The notes under the pieces were generated by a model. It saw only the letters and a program-made list of their open reading frames with translations. It searched no databases and was not told where the DNA came from. Both the position numbers and the translations under genes were made by a program. Source: an uncultured Lachnospiraceae bacterium (GTDB lineage: Bacteria; Bacillota; Clostridia; Lachnospirales; Lachnospiraceae). Taken from it: a DNA stretch of 43,188 nt. How positions within the stretch are numbered: position 1 is the first letter of the stretch; every line of letters starts with the position of its first letter. The DNA is taken from contig CAJUHY010000018.1 of assembly GCA_910585895.1 (NCBI GenBank), positions 1 through 43,188 on the forward strand. The letters are read 5' to 3'. This document shows, piece after piece, positions 7,141-16,772 of this stretch.

Positions 7141-8451
7141 TTTCCGGCGGTAAAACCAAACTGAGACGCCCATGCCGATAGTCCAGCCAATTGGCCAGGA
7201 ACACCATATGCCGATAGCGGAAGATGTCCAGGCGGAAAGCACAAAGGACAGGGCTACGCGCAGGATAAGGTCGGTAAAGGTGGCGGCCATGAATTCCCGC
7301 ATGGCGCCTTCCCCACGGAGGATACCGTCTGCCATCAGCTTGGCGGAGATTACAAAATAAAATGGAGAAAGAATCCATAAGAACTGCCGGCCTGTCATAA
7401 GCGCGGTGGCAGAGCTCTGTTCCATAAACAGCAGCAGCAGGTATTTGCCAAACACAAGGTACAAAAGGCAGAACGGAACGCACAGGCACCATACCAGTTT
7501 CAGCCCGGCACGAAAGCCCTCCTTTATCCTGCCATATTTATTCGCGCCGAGATTCTGGGCGGTATAGTTGGAAATGCCGTTGCCAATCGTGGTAAAAGAG
7601 GTAATCACCAGGTTATTTAACTTGACAGCGGCGGAATAACCGGCGGCAACGCTCACGCCAAAGCTGTTGATGCAGCCCTGAATCATCATATTGCCCACAG
7701 AGATGAAAGATTGCTGCAAGATACTGGGAATGGCAATCACGGCTATTTTTTTCAGCAGTTTCCAGGAAAAAATCTGGATGTTCCCCTCACTGTTTATCTT
7801 GGACAGACGTCTTAATACGAGTACGACAGAACATAGGCAGCTAATTCCTTGACAGAGGAAGGTTGCCCAGGCAACGCCGGCGATGCCCATGGAAAATGCT
7901 TTGACAAAGAGGATGTCGACCAGGACATTGGCAGTGGACGATACGGCAAGAAACGCAAAAGGCGTTTTGGAATCTCCCAGCGCAGAGAAAATTCCTGTGG
8001 CGATATTGTAAAAAAATAAAAAGGGAAGTCCCCAGATATAGATATTCAGATACAGGGAGGAATCAGCCATGATTTCTTCCTGTGTTTTCATTAATCGAAG
8101 CAACGTATTGCAGGACAGCAGTCCGGCAGCCATCAGTACCAGGCATAAAATGCCGCTGGCAATCAAAGACGTGTAGACAGAAGACTTCATAGCAGCATAA
8201 TTTTTTGCCCCGAACATCTGAGACACGATGACGGAACAGCCAATATTGCAGCCGAAAGCAAAGGCGATAAAGATGAGCGTGATATTGTAGCTGTTGCCTA
8301 CCGCCGCCAGGGCATTTTCCCCAATGAACCTGCCCGCCACCAGCGAGTCGGCGATATTGTAGAGCTGCTGGAAGACGATGCTGCCAAACATCGGCATACA
8401 GAATGCCCATAATATTTTTGCGGGATTTCCGACAGTCAAATCTTTATTCAT
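7123..8451 (-). CDS. MATE family multidrug/Na+ (H+) efflux transporter
   Basis: A 442-aa integral membrane protein with about twelve hydrophobic segments in two six-helix halves. The N-terminus (LTVGNPAKILWAFCMPMFGSIVFQQLYNIADSLVAGRFIG) is the characteristic first-helix signature of Clostridia MATE transporters. Length is normal for the family. An AAAGGAT site lies upstream of the ATG. MATE pumps expel cationic drugs or metabolites using an ion gradient; the substrate cannot be read from sequence. The gene is divergent from a LysR regulator 103 bp away, which is the usual arrangement when the regulator controls the pump. Confidence 0.92.
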   Translation of the reverse strand: MNKDLTVGNPAKILWAFCMPMFGSIVFQQLYNIADSLVAGRFIGENALAAVGNSYNITLIFIAFAFGCNIGCSVIVSQMFGAKNYAAMKSSVYTSLIASGILCLVLMAAGLLSCNTLLRLMKTQEEIMADSSLYLNIYIWGLPFLFFYNIATGIFSALGDSKTPFAFLAVSSTANVLVDILFVKAFSMGIAGVAWATFLCQGISCLCSVVLVLRRLSKINSEGNIQIFSWKLLKKIAVIAIPSILQQSFISVGNMMIQGCINSFGVSVAAGYSAAVKLNNLVITSFTTIGNGISNYTAQNLGANKYGRIKEGFRAGLKLVWCLCVPFCLLYLVFGKYLLLLFMEQSSATALMTGRQFLWILSPFYFVISAKLMADGILRGEGAMREFMAATFTDLILRVALSFVLSAWTSSAIGIWCSWPIGWTIGMGVSVWFYRRKLPPSP

Positions 8452-8490
8452 AGCAAATCAATCCTTTCATTTACATCTCACTGAAAATAT

Positions 8491-8519
8491 ATTATACTAC
8501 CTGCGAAGCAATATGAAAA
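8491..8519 (-). promoter_or_regulatory. MATE gene promoter in divergent control region
   Basis: On the minus strand TTTTCA (8519-8514), a 17-bp spacer and TATAAT (8496-8491) precede the transporter gene. The 8452-8554 gap also holds AT-rich dyads such as TATATTTAATATA near 8522-8534 where the adjacent LysR protein could bind. The exact operator is not resolvable by eye. Confidence 0.5.
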
Positions 8520-8554
8520 ATATATATTTAATATAAGGGAAATATAAAAAAATT

Positions 8555-9454
8555 ATGGATATTAATTTTGAGTACTATAAAATTTTTTACTATGTGGCAA
8601 AGTACAGGAACATCACAAAAGCTGCCACGGCGCTAGGAAGCAGCCAGCCGAATGTAACGCGCATCATGAAGCTGTTAGAGGCGCAGTTAAACTGTCGGCT
8701 GTTCATCCGCGAGGCGCGGGGAATCACTTTAACGGAGGAAGGGCAGAGGCTCTATTCCCATGTGGAGATTGCCTACAACCATCTGTTGAATGCTCAGGAA
8801 GAAATCAGCAGGCAGGATGCGCAGCAAGGGGGCACGGTGGAAATCGGGGCAACGGAAACGGCGATTCATTTGTTCCTGTTAGAAAAATTGCGTGGCTTTA
8901 AGGAGGAATATCCTGCAATCGCTATTAAAATCCACAACCAGACAACGCCGGATATCATCCGGCATCTCATCAGCGGCAAGCTGGATTTTGCAGTGATTAC
9001 CATGCCTTATGAAGTGCCCAAAGGTATTGTCTGTGAAAAAGCACTGGATTTTAAAGAGATATTGGTAGGAGGTCTACAGTATGAAAAACTTAGTATGGAG
9101 GCATTAGAACTGAAAGATATAAAAAAATATTCCTGGGTCGGCATGAGCAGCGCAAGCGCCACCTACCACTTGTACAAAGATTTTTTTATTGCCCACAAGA
9201 TTGACTTTGAACCTGATATGCAGGTTGAGACCTCCGGGCTTATGCTGCCGTTAATTGAGAGTAACCTCGGTCTTGGTTTTGTTCCGGAGAAATTGGCGTT
9301 GGCATTGCTGGAGGAAAAGAGGCTGGTGCAGATTCATCTCAAATGTGATGTCCCCAAGCGTTCGATACAGATTGCCTTGGATAAAGGACGGGGCAAAAGC
9401 TTTGCAGCAGATACTTTTTATAAATACTTGAAGAAGATTGTGCAAATTGACTAA
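8555..9454 (+). CDS. LysR family transcriptional regulator
   Basis: A 299-aa LysR-type regulator. The N-terminal winged helix-turn-helix is plain: residues 1-60 with YYVAKYRNITKAATALGSSQPNVTRIMKLLEAQL and LFIREARGITLTEEG. From about residue 90 comes the periplasmic-binding-protein-like effector domain (GTVEIGATETAIHLFLLEKL). Length is normal. It faces the MATE gene with a shared 103-bp control region, so it most likely activates or represses that transporter and itself. The inducer is unknown. No strong ribosome binding site is visible before the ATG. Confidence 0.92.
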   Translation: MDINFEYYKIFYYVAKYRNITKAATALGSSQPNVTRIMKLLEAQLNCRLFIREARGITLTEEGQRLYSHVEIAYNHLLNAQEEISRQDAQQGGTVEIGATETAIHLFLLEKLRGFKEEYPAIAIKIHNQTTPDIIRHLISGKLDFAVITMPYEVPKGIVCEKALDFKEILVGGLQYEKLSMEALELKDIKKYSWVGMSSASATYHLYKDFFIAHKIDFEPDMQVETSGLMLPLIESNLGLGFVPEKLALALLEEKRLVQIHLKCDVPKRSIQIALDKGRGKSFAADTFYKYLKKIVQID

Positions 9455-9749
9455 ATTAAAACAAAAATGAATTGTCAAAAAAACAAATATTGGATTACTA
9501 TTTTTGTGTGAGTTATACATAAACAATATGTATAATTCGCATATGAGGTGTGCATTTTGCCTATGATGTGCACCTGAAAGGAAATTGCATTCAGCAGTTT
9601 CCTCTTTCCATAAGGGGGGCTCGCTTGCGGGTCCCCATCCTTTTTTCGTGAGGGGCGGGAAGCGCTTGTAAAATTTCCTGCTTTATTCTTGTAAAAAAGG
9701 TGTTGTGGAGGCAAAGCAGATTTTATAGAAGAAGGAGGAAGGAAAGAAA
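9455..9749 (+). other. Intergenic region with two structured elements
   Basis: No gene is visible. It contains an 8-bp perfect inverted repeat (TTATACAT 9513-9520 and ATGTATAA 9528-9535), which could be an operator, and a GC-rich hairpin followed by T6 at 9612-9650. The end carries a strong GAAGGAGGAAGG Shine-Dalgarno at 9730-9742 for the TTG at 9750. Confidence 0.5.
9612..9648 (+). terminator. Bulged terminator-like hairpin
   Basis: AAGGGGGGCTCGC (9612-9624) can pair with GCGGG-T-CCCC-AT-CCTT with a 2-nt loop, two small bulges and one G-U, and is followed by T6. It lies about 160 bp after the LysR stop and about 100 bp before the surface protein. It could end the LysR transcript or act as a leader attenuator. 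Confidence 0.5.
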
Positions 9750-9908
9750 TTGAAAAAGGCGAAGAACATGCGAAAGCGGCTTTTTGTGCTGGTTCTGGCA
9801 TTGGCGATGGTATTTACATCTGTCAGTGTGCCATCCGTGACGGCAGAGGCAGCAAAGAATGTTAAGTCAAGAAAGTTCAGATTACGAACCCGAAGAAGAA
9901 AAAAGTGA
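9750..9908 (+). CDS. Signal peptide ORF of the giant surface protein (out of frame)
   Basis: TTG 9750 follows a strong GGAGG-type ribosome binding site. It encodes 52 residues beginning with a textbook Sec signal peptide: MKKAKNMRKR, a hydrophobic core and a TAEAA cleavage site at about residue 34. The frame stops at TGA 9906-9908. The -1 frame is open from 9866 and begins with typical first-Big_2 sequence (VKKVQITNPKKKK) continuing into the 9905-15007 frame. One extra G after AAG at 9864-9866 would restore a single gene. An A-AAA-AAG heptamer sits in frame at 9899-9905, directly before the TGA. Confidence 0.75.
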   Translation: MKKAKNMRKRLFVLVLALAMVFTSVSVPSVTAEAAKNVKSRKFRLRTRRRKK

Positions 9909-12900
9909 CGTTGGTCAAAGGCAAGACCCTCCAGATTAAGGTGAAGGTCACGCCCAAGAATGCGAAGAACAAGAAAGTAACTTACAAATCAAGCAAGAAG
10001 AAGATTGCTTCCGTTACCAAAAAGGGTAAGGTGAAGGGTCTCAAGAAGGGCACGGCTAAAATTACCGTGACCGCAAAGGACGGCAGCAAGAAGAAAGCAA
10101 CCCTGACCGTGAAGGTAGTGAATCCGGTAAAGGTAACCAAGGTGAAACTCAATCAGACTGCCGCGGCCGTCAATGTTGGCGGTACGGTTACACTCAAAGC
10201 AACCTGTACGCCGACCAAGGCAACGAATAAGGCAGTAAGCTGGAAGACCTCGAACAAGGGCGTTGCCACAGTAACCGCCAAGGGCGTGGTCAGAGGAGTG
10301 AAGGCTGGTACGGCAACCATCACGGCAACGGCAAAGGACGGCAGCAAGAAAAAAGCATCCTGTACAGTAACAGTCAAGGCAGCTGCGCCAACGCCGAATC
10401 CGTCAGCGAAGACTCTTGAGGGCATTGCAGTTACGAAAGCGCCCACGAAGAGCAGTTATTATGCTGGCGGCAAATTCGACCCGGCAGGGATGGAAGTAAC
10501 AGCAAGCTATTCTGACAAGAGCACGAAGATTCTTGCGGCAACTGCATACACACTTACCCCATCCGCGGAGACAGCGCTGAAAATTTCAGACAAAGCGGTT
10601 ACAGTCAGCTACACGGAGGGCGGTGTGACCAAGACGGCGCCAACGCCGATTACGGTAACGAAAGCGCCCAAGCTGGAGGGTATTGCCATCAAGACCGGAC
10701 CAACTAAGAATGTTTACGAGGAGGGTGAGAAGTTCGATCCGACAGGCATGGTGGTCGAGGCAACATACTCTGATGGTTCAACGAAAGCAGTGACGAGCTA
10801 CACATACCCACAGGGGGCTTTAGAGGTTACTGCCGGCGCCCAGTACAGCGAGATTGTCATCTCGTATACGGAAAGCGGCAAGACGGTGACAGCGGAAGCG
10901 CCGGTTACAGTTAAGGCGAAAGACCCGCTTGAATCGATAAGCGCCCAGCTTAAGCAGACTGAGCTGTCAAGGGAAGGCGCATGCTTCACCGATGACGATG
11001 TTAAGGTAACTGCGACATTCAAGAGCGGCAAGAGCGCTGACATAAGCGTAAATGACTGTGTCGTAAACCCGGCGGAATTTACCAGAGAAACGACATCCGC
11101 AACCATAACTTACTGGTATGGCGGCATTGACAAATCGGTAGAGGTGAATGGGTTCACGGTGACGGCATACAGCGAGATGTATACGTTTGAGGATAAAGAC
11201 ACAATCGGCACTATCGTAAAACGTAAAAATGACGGCGACGAGATGGAGCCAACGCAAGAAGATGCAGCTAATGTGAAGGTTGACGAAACGGATTTCGTGA
11301 AAGGCGTGAAAGGTAAGGCGCTTAAGCTTGACGGCACTTATGGCCTGCGGCTCGATAAGATTGCCGGCACCAAATCCAAGAACTACAGTATCTGCGCATG
11401 GTTCAAGCCGGAGGAGGCGTTGGAAGGCAAGAACGCTCTCAAACAGAACCAGCCGCTGATTGTCTCCACGGCCAGCAAGTTCGGCTTTGAGACCGGAATG
11501 GATGAGACGTGGTGCGGGGTGGCGGCAAACGACCAGACTAAAAAGCCTGGGCAGCCTTCCGACAATAAGATTAAACTCTGGTGGTATGATAAGGATTCCT
11601 CACATACGGATGTAGGTACGACGGCCAATCCGGCGCCGATAGGCACGGGAGAGGATGTTGGCTGGACCCATATCGCGCTTGTGGTAGATGATTCCGGGGA
11701 GAAAGCGGAAAATTATGCAACCGGAACCCTCTGTGTGAACGGTAAGAAAATCTGCTCCGGCAAAGTACGCAACGAGAAAGGTGAACTGATGAAGACCTAT
11801 CTTGGCGTGAATGCTTGGGCGGCTGACGGCTATTACAAGGGTCTTATTGACGAATTGGTGTTCACCAACGAGGTTCTCACGCAGAAAGAGTTGGAGAAAT
11901 ATTACCTTGAAGGTGCGGAAGGCGGCGGAGCCAGCCACCTGTCTAAGATTACCACGGTATCCCCGGGGGATGGAGAAAAAATTGAGGTCGAGTATGGAAC
12001 CAGCCTTGCGGACGTAAAACGCGAACTGGCAAGGATTGCCTATAAGGCTGCAGCAGAGGATGAGGTGGACAGCATTAAGACAACCGAAGATATGTGGACG
12101 GTGAAGGATTATACGACCTCTTCCGCTGGAAACGTGCAGGCAACTGTCACATTGCAGGCGCCGGAAGGATATATCTTCAATATTGACGGCAAGATGTCTG
12201 TGACAATCGAGCGGAAAGTGACGGTTAAGGTGAAAGACCCCATAACAGTAACAGCAGTCACTCCGTCAAAGACGGCGCTTGCCGTGCCTTTCGGGACAAC
12301 GGAAGAGGCCATTAAGGAGGAACTTGCGGGCCTCACGTTTGCGGTGACGACAGAACCAGACGGTACATTTGAGTTTGAGAACCTGGCACGCAAGTGGACT
12401 CTGACAAAGACAGAGACCGGCTATACGGCAGTGTTTGATTTGGGTACTCCGGAAGTAGGATATAAGTTTGCAGACAATTTGGCAGTGTCGGTCAATGTCA
12501 CGGTAGCCCAGGCAATAAAAATTACCGGGCTGACAGCAACTCCGGATACACTTGAAGTGGCCTATGGAACGCCTGAAGCGGCAGTGAAAGCAGAGCTTGC
12601 CAAACTGGCAATCGGGGCAACAGTAGCAGCTGGCGGCACGGTGCCTGAAGGCATCGAAAATAAAGCATCCCTGTGGACGCTGACCAATTATACAGCTACC
12701 AAGGCTGGCAGTTATAAGGCGGAAGCAACGTTTGATGCGCCGGTCGGTTATGAATTCTCCGATCCCGCAAAGGCTAAGCTGGAGGTCACCGTTACAGTGG
12801 CGGCAGCAGGAGGCCATGTGCTCAGCAGCCTCGTGGTTGAGACCGCGCCAACTAAGACAAAATATATTGAGGGCGATGATTTCGACCAGGCAGGGATGGT

Positions 12901-15007
12901 CGTAAAGGCATACTTTGCAGACGGTCAGTCTGAGGATGTGACTGCGAAGGCTACGCTTGCGGAAGCGACAAATATGGCGCTTTCAAAGACAGCCGTGACT
13001 ATCTCCTACACTGCTGGCGAGGTTACCAAGACCTGTGAGCAGGAGATTTCTGTTGTCAAGGTAGAAGACGGCGCGGCAGCACATTACACTTTTGATGACA
13101 CTCTTGAGAATGCCGTGGATAAGACCAAGGTCGGGAAGACCGTGAAGAATAAAGATTTGACCGCCTCTACGGTAACTGACATCTATAGCGAGGATGGTAT
13201 CGGAGAAGGCAAGAGCCTGAAAATAAATAAAGACAATGCGGTAGAGATACCGGAGAGCATCAGCAAGGACCAGAAAGCGTTCACCATTAACCTCTGGGTG
13301 AAGAAGAGCGCAGGGACCACATCGTTTGGAACAATTTTGATGGGAAAAACGGATACAGGCGTCAGTGATGGAAAAGGGCTTGTCCTCTATGCAAATCCGC
13401 AAGACAGCACCGGAGAGATAGAAATGCAGGTGTCCCAGGCCGCTACGACCCCATTTTCCTATAACTGGAAACGCTTCAATGTGCCTATGGAACAATGGAA
13501 GATGCTGACGTTCGTCAACAGGCAGGACGGTATGGACTTCTACATTGACGGCGTACAACAGGAACTTACTGCAGACGACAAGAAAAAGCTTTCCGTAACG
13601 AACGGAATCGACAGCCTGTTCCTCGGAGCCGGGAAGTGGACCGCAAAGGAGTACCTTGTGGGCAACATCGATGAGGTGAGGATTTATGACTCCTCCTTAA
13701 AGGAATCGCAGGTGAAAGCGCTTTATGATACGGTAATACCAGTTATTTCCGGTTTTAGCGTAGATGCGAAGCAGGACGACTTTACATTCCTGAAAGATGA
13801 TGTGACAGAGAGCCAGAAACCGATACAGGATGCCCTGAAAAGATTAAAAATCAATGTTGCTATGAAGAATGGCACGGCACCGGAGATTGAGAATGACACG
13901 GACTGGGAATTGGTGCAAACTGCAGACGGATATGCCGCAACCAAGAAGATTACCATTCCCAAAGGCTATGGCAAGGTGGAAGGCCTGGATACCAAACTGA
14001 GGGTAGATGTGATTGTAAAAGATATCCGGCTCGAATCCATTGCGCTGACGAAACAGCCAACCAAGGTAAATTATGCTGCAGGGAAAGAATTTGACCCGAC
14101 AGGTATGGTAGTGACGGCAACTTATAGTAATGGGGACAAAAGAGATGTGACCAAGGAGGTCGAAATCACAGAAGGCGGCAAAGCATTGACGCCGGATGAC
14201 GGCACGGCGGTTACAGGAGAGCAAACCGTTACCATCAGTTTGACAGAAGGCGGAGTGACAAAGACCGTTACGTTGAAGATTACAGTCATCAATCCTTCAA
14301 CACCCAAGGGAGCAATGCTTGCGGCGAGGACGGCATATTATACGTTTGATGGTACGCTGGAGGATTCCGTTAAGAACAATACGGTTGGTAAGACAGTAAA
14401 GCTTACGGGTTACAATACATATGCCGACACAAATCTGACGAATATTTACAGCGGCCAGGGTATAAAAGGAAAGAGCCTGGATGTGAAGCAGGATGTTGGG
14501 GTAGAAATCCCAGAGAGTATCAGCAAGGCAGACAGAGAATTTACCATAAACCTCTGGGTGCAGAAAAAAGCGGGAACTGCAGCGTTTGGGGCAATATTCC
14601 ATGGAAAGAACGAGACAGATGCTCATGGCAAAGGTCTTGTTATGTATGCAAATCCGAGCATAAACAACAAGATGGACAATACTAAAATACAGTTGGAGAC
14701 CAATGGAGGCAGTTCGGCAAAGACGTTTGCGTTATCTGATGATAGCTGGGCGATGCTGACTTTTGTAAATACGAAAGACAGTATGGAATACTACATCAAT
14801 GGCACAGCAGTGAATTTAACCGCAGAGGAGAAGAAAAACTTTTCCGTAAAGAATGAAATCTCAAGGATGATTTTGGGTATTGGGCAGTGGAATGCAGCTG
14901 ATGTTTTTGTCGGCAATATTGACGAGGTAAGCATTTATGATGCTTCGCTGACTGCAGAACAAGTAACATTGCTGAAAGAGGAAGTACAGCCAGCAAGCGG
15001 TCAGTAA
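9905..15007 (+). CDS. Giant modular surface protein (Big_2, Big_3-like, three LamG-like modules)
   Basis: A 1700-aa frame; its real start is upstream, where the signal peptide at 9750 lies in the other frame. Modules in order (residues from 9905): two Big_2 Ig-like domains (1-158), three Big_3-like domains with the FDPxGMxVxAxYSDGS pattern (about 168-423), LamG/concanavalin-like module 1 (424-672), three repeats of a module containing VEYGTxxxxVKxELA (680-970), Big_3-like (976-1055), LamG-like 2 (1059-1280), a related linker module (1280-1375), Big_3-like (1376-1460) and LamG-like 3 (about 1475-1695). LamG 2 and 3 are close paralogues. No LPxTG, transmembrane tail or catalytic domain is visible. 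Such architectures are exported and bind glycans or host matrix. GTG 9905 is only the first start codon in the frame and has no ribosome binding site. Confidence 0.85.
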   Translation: MTLVKGKTLQIKVKVTPKNAKNKKVTYKSSKKKIASVTKKGKVKGLKKGTAKITVTAKDGSKKKATLTVKVVNPVKVTKVKLNQTAAAVNVGGTVTLKATCTPTKATNKAVSWKTSNKGVATVTAKGVVRGVKAGTATITATAKDGSKKKASCTVTVKAAAPTPNPSAKTLEGIAVTKAPTKSSYYAGGKFDPAGMEVTASYSDKSTKILAATAYTLTPSAETALKISDKAVTVSYTEGGVTKTAPTPITVTKAPKLEGIAIKTGPTKNVYEEGEKFDPTGMVVEATYSDGSTKAVTSYTYPQGALEVTAGAQYSEIVISYTESGKTVTAEAPVTVKAKDPLESISAQLKQTELSREGACFTDDDVKVTATFKSGKSADISVNDCVVNPAEFTRETTSATITYWYGGIDKSVEVNGFTVTAYSEMYTFEDKDTIGTIVKRKNDGDEMEPTQEDAANVKVDETDFVKGVKGKALKLDGTYGLRLDKIAGTKSKNYSICAWFKPEEALEGKNALKQNQPLIVSTASKFGFETGMDETWCGVAANDQTKKPGQPSDNKIKLWWYDKDSSHTDVGTTANPAPIGTGEDVGWTHIALVVDDSGEKAENYATGTLCVNGKKICSGKVRNEKGELMKTYLGVNAWAADGYYKGLIDELVFTNEVLTQKELEKYYLEGAEGGGASHLSKITTVSPGDGEKIEVEYGTSLADVKRELARIAYKAAAEDEVDSIKTTEDMWTVKDYTTSSAGNVQATVTLQAPEGYIFNIDGKMSVTIERKVTVKVKDPITVTAVTPSKTALAVPFGTTEEAIKEELAGLTFAVTTEPDGTFEFENLARKWTLTKTETGYTAVFDLGTPEVGYKFADNLAVSVNVTVAQAIKITGLTATPDTLEVAYGTPEAAVKAELAKLAIGATVAAGGTVPEGIENKASLWTLTNYTATKAGSYKAEATFDAPVGYEFSDPAKAKLEVTVTVAAAGGHVLSSLVVETAPTKTKYIEGDDFDQAGMVVKAYFADGQSEDVTAKATLAEATNMALSKTAVTISYTAGEVTKTCEQEISVVKVEDGAAAHYTFDDTLENAVDKTKVGKTVKNKDLTASTVTDIYSEDGIGEGKSLKINKDNAVEIPESISKDQKAFTINLWVKKSAGTTSFGTILMGKTDTGVSDGKGLVLYANPQDSTGEIEMQVSQAATTPFSYNWKRFNVPMEQWKMLTFVNRQDGMDFYIDGVQQELTADDKKKLSVTNGIDSLFLGAGKWTAKEYLVGNIDEVRIYDSSLKESQVKALYDTVIPVISGFSVDAKQDDFTFLKDDVTESQKPIQDALKRLKINVAMKNGTAPEIENDTDWELVQTADGYAATKKITIPKGYGKVEGLDTKLRVDVIVKDIRLESIALTKQPTKVNYAAGKEFDPTGMVVTATYSNGDKRDVTKEVEITEGGKALTPDDGTAVTGEQTVTISLTEGGVTKTVTLKITVINPSTPKGAMLAARTAYYTFDGTLEDSVKNNTVGKTVKLTGYNTYADTNLTNIYSGQGIKGKSLDVKQDVGVEIPESISKADREFTINLWVQKKAGTAAFGAIFHGKNETDAHGKGLVMYANPSINNKMDNTKIQLETNGGSSAKTFALSDDSWAMLTFVNTKDSMEYYINGTAVNLTAEEKKNFSVKNEISRMILGIGQWNAADVFVGNIDEVSIYDASLTAEQVTLLKEEVQPASGQ

Positions 15008-15047
15008 AAAATAATTAAATCGTGTAAGCAGATGATGCAGATACAGA

Positions 15048-15083
15048 GCCGGGAGCCGGAGAGAAATTTCTCTGGTTCCCGGC
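15048..15083 (+). terminator. Hairpin after surface protein
   Basis: GCCGGGA-GCC-GGAGAGAAA pairs with TTTCTCTGGTTCCCGGC with a few mismatches, 40 bp after the stop. The T-tract is weak (ATTGTTAATT), so termination may be inefficient. Confidence 0.55.
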
Positions 15084-15149
15084 ATTGTTAATTATGACTG
15101 TTTAGCGTATAATAAAAGGCAAACAGGAGCAGTGAAGGAGGCATTGTCA

Positions 15150-16727
15150 ATGGGAATTTATCTGAATCCGGGAAATAAAAGTTTTTGGAAATCTACCCGC
15201 TCAGAAATTTATGTGGATAAGAGTGGGGTGATTTCGTTTCTGAACAGATGTTTAAATACAAGGGAGCAATTTATCTGTGTCAGCAGGCCGCGGCGTTTTG
15301 GGAAGTCCATGACCCTTGAGATGCTTGCTGCCTACTACAGCCGTGGATGCGATTCGGCAGAGTTGTTCCGGGGGTTTAAAATTGAATCGGACGAAAATTT
15401 TTCAGAGCATCTGAACCGGTACGATGTGATTTTCCTCAACATGCAGCAGTTCTTGAGCGAGGCGCAGCCGGGGAAAGTGACTGACTATCTGGAGCAGGAG
15501 GTGCTTGAGGAAATACGCGAGGAGTATGGGGAATTTCTGAAACAGCAGGACATAGGGCTTGCCGCCACCCTGCGGAAAATATATGTCAGGACGGGCAGGG
15601 AGTTCATTTTCCTGATTGACGAATGGGACTGTGTGATGCGCGAGAAACAGGAGGCGGAGGACCTGCAGCGGCACTACCTTGATTACCTGCGCAACCTATT
15701 GAAAGACAGGGAATACGTTGCGCTGGCATATATGACAGGAATCCTGCCAGTCAAGAAATATGGCTCGCATTCTGCGCTGAACATGTTCTGGGAATATTCT
15801 ATGACAGACCAGAAAGAATTGGAGGAATATACTGGTTTTACAGAGTGGGAAGTGAAAAATCTCTGTGCGCGGTATGGGATGGATTTTGCGGAGACCAGCA
15901 GCTGGTATGACGGCTATGTTTTCCGAAAATTCCACCATGTATACAATCCCAGGTCTGTCGTTGGGGCAATGCGCTATAGGAAATTTTCAAGTTACTGGAC
16001 TTCTACAGAGACATACGAGGCGTTGAAAATCTACATGGACATGGACTATGATGGGCTGCGTCAGGATATCGTGCAGATGCTGGGCGGCGGACGCGTTACA
16101 GTAAATACTTACAGTTTTCAGAACGATATGCAGAATTTTAAGACGAAGGACGATGTGCTCACGCTGCTCATCCATCTGGGATATCTGGCTTATGATTCCG
16201 AGACGAGTGAAGCATTTATCCCTAACAAGGAGATAGCGGGGGAATTTGAAAATGCCATGAGCACGGGCGGATGGCAGGAAATCATGTGCATTCTCAAAGC
16301 ATCGGAAAGGCTATTGCAGGACACGCTGCAATGCGATGAGAAGCGTGTCGCCGAGGGGCTTGATGCTGCGCATATGGAGGCCGCATCCATATTGCAATAT
16401 AATGATGAGAATTCTCTCAGCTGTGCAGTTGGGCTTGCCTATTACAGTGCAAGGAGAGAATATCGGCTAATCCGGGAGCTTCCAGCAGGACGCGGCTTTG
16501 CTGACATTGTATTTCTCCCATTGCCCCAGTCGGGGAAACCCGCGTTGGTCATGGAACTGAAATATGACAAGACAGCCAGTGCAGCCATAGCGCAGATAAA
16601 GGAGAGGAAGTATATGAAAGCCCTGGATGGCTATACAGGTGAAATCCTGCTTGTTGGCATAAACTATGACAAGAGTGACAAGACGCACAGCTGCAGAATA
16701 GAGAAATTGGATTTGCGTACAAAATAA
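15150..16727 (+). CDS. AAA-ATPase-like / PD-(D/E)XK nuclease-like protein
   Basis: A 525-aa protein of the AAA-ATPase-like (DUF1703-type) family common in gut Clostridia and Bacteroidetes. ATG 15150 is chosen because GGAGG at 15137-15141 is 8 nt upstream. Residues 5-30 carry the YVDKSG segment. The P-loop is SRPRRFGKS (45-53) and Walker B is FIFLIDEWD (about 152-159). The C-terminal PD-(D/E)XK-like core has D452 (GFADI) and E469-L-K471. The role of the family is not settled; mobile-element or defence-related functions have been suggested. It is a single gene with no partner. Confidence 0.88.
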   Translation: MGIYLNPGNKSFWKSTRSEIYVDKSGVISFLNRCLNTREQFICVSRPRRFGKSMTLEMLAAYYSRGCDSAELFRGFKIESDENFSEHLNRYDVIFLNMQQFLSEAQPGKVTDYLEQEVLEEIREEYGEFLKQQDIGLAATLRKIYVRTGREFIFLIDEWDCVMREKQEAEDLQRHYLDYLRNLLKDREYVALAYMTGILPVKKYGSHSALNMFWEYSMTDQKELEEYTGFTEWEVKNLCARYGMDFAETSSWYDGYVFRKFHHVYNPRSVVGAMRYRKFSSYWTSTETYEALKIYMDMDYDGLRQDIVQMLGGGRVTVNTYSFQNDMQNFKTKDDVLTLLIHLGYLAYDSETSEAFIPNKEIAGEFENAMSTGGWQEIMCILKASERLLQDTLQCDEKRVAEGLDAAHMEAASILQYNDENSLSCAVGLAYYSARREYRLIRELPAGRGFADIVFLPLPQSGKPALVMELKYDKTASAAIAQIKERKYMKALDGYTGEILLVGINYDKSDKTHSCRIEKLDLRTK

Positions 16728-16772
16728 TGATGGAATCGCTAATTTATAGAAACCGAAAGTATGGGAGAAATT

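Noticed and set aside
12266..12817. 183-codon minus-strand frame inside the surface protein
   Set aside because: It is the complement of the well-supported modular protein, Cys-rich and family-less. Similar long antisense frames at 12983-13558 and elsewhere come from the biased codon use.
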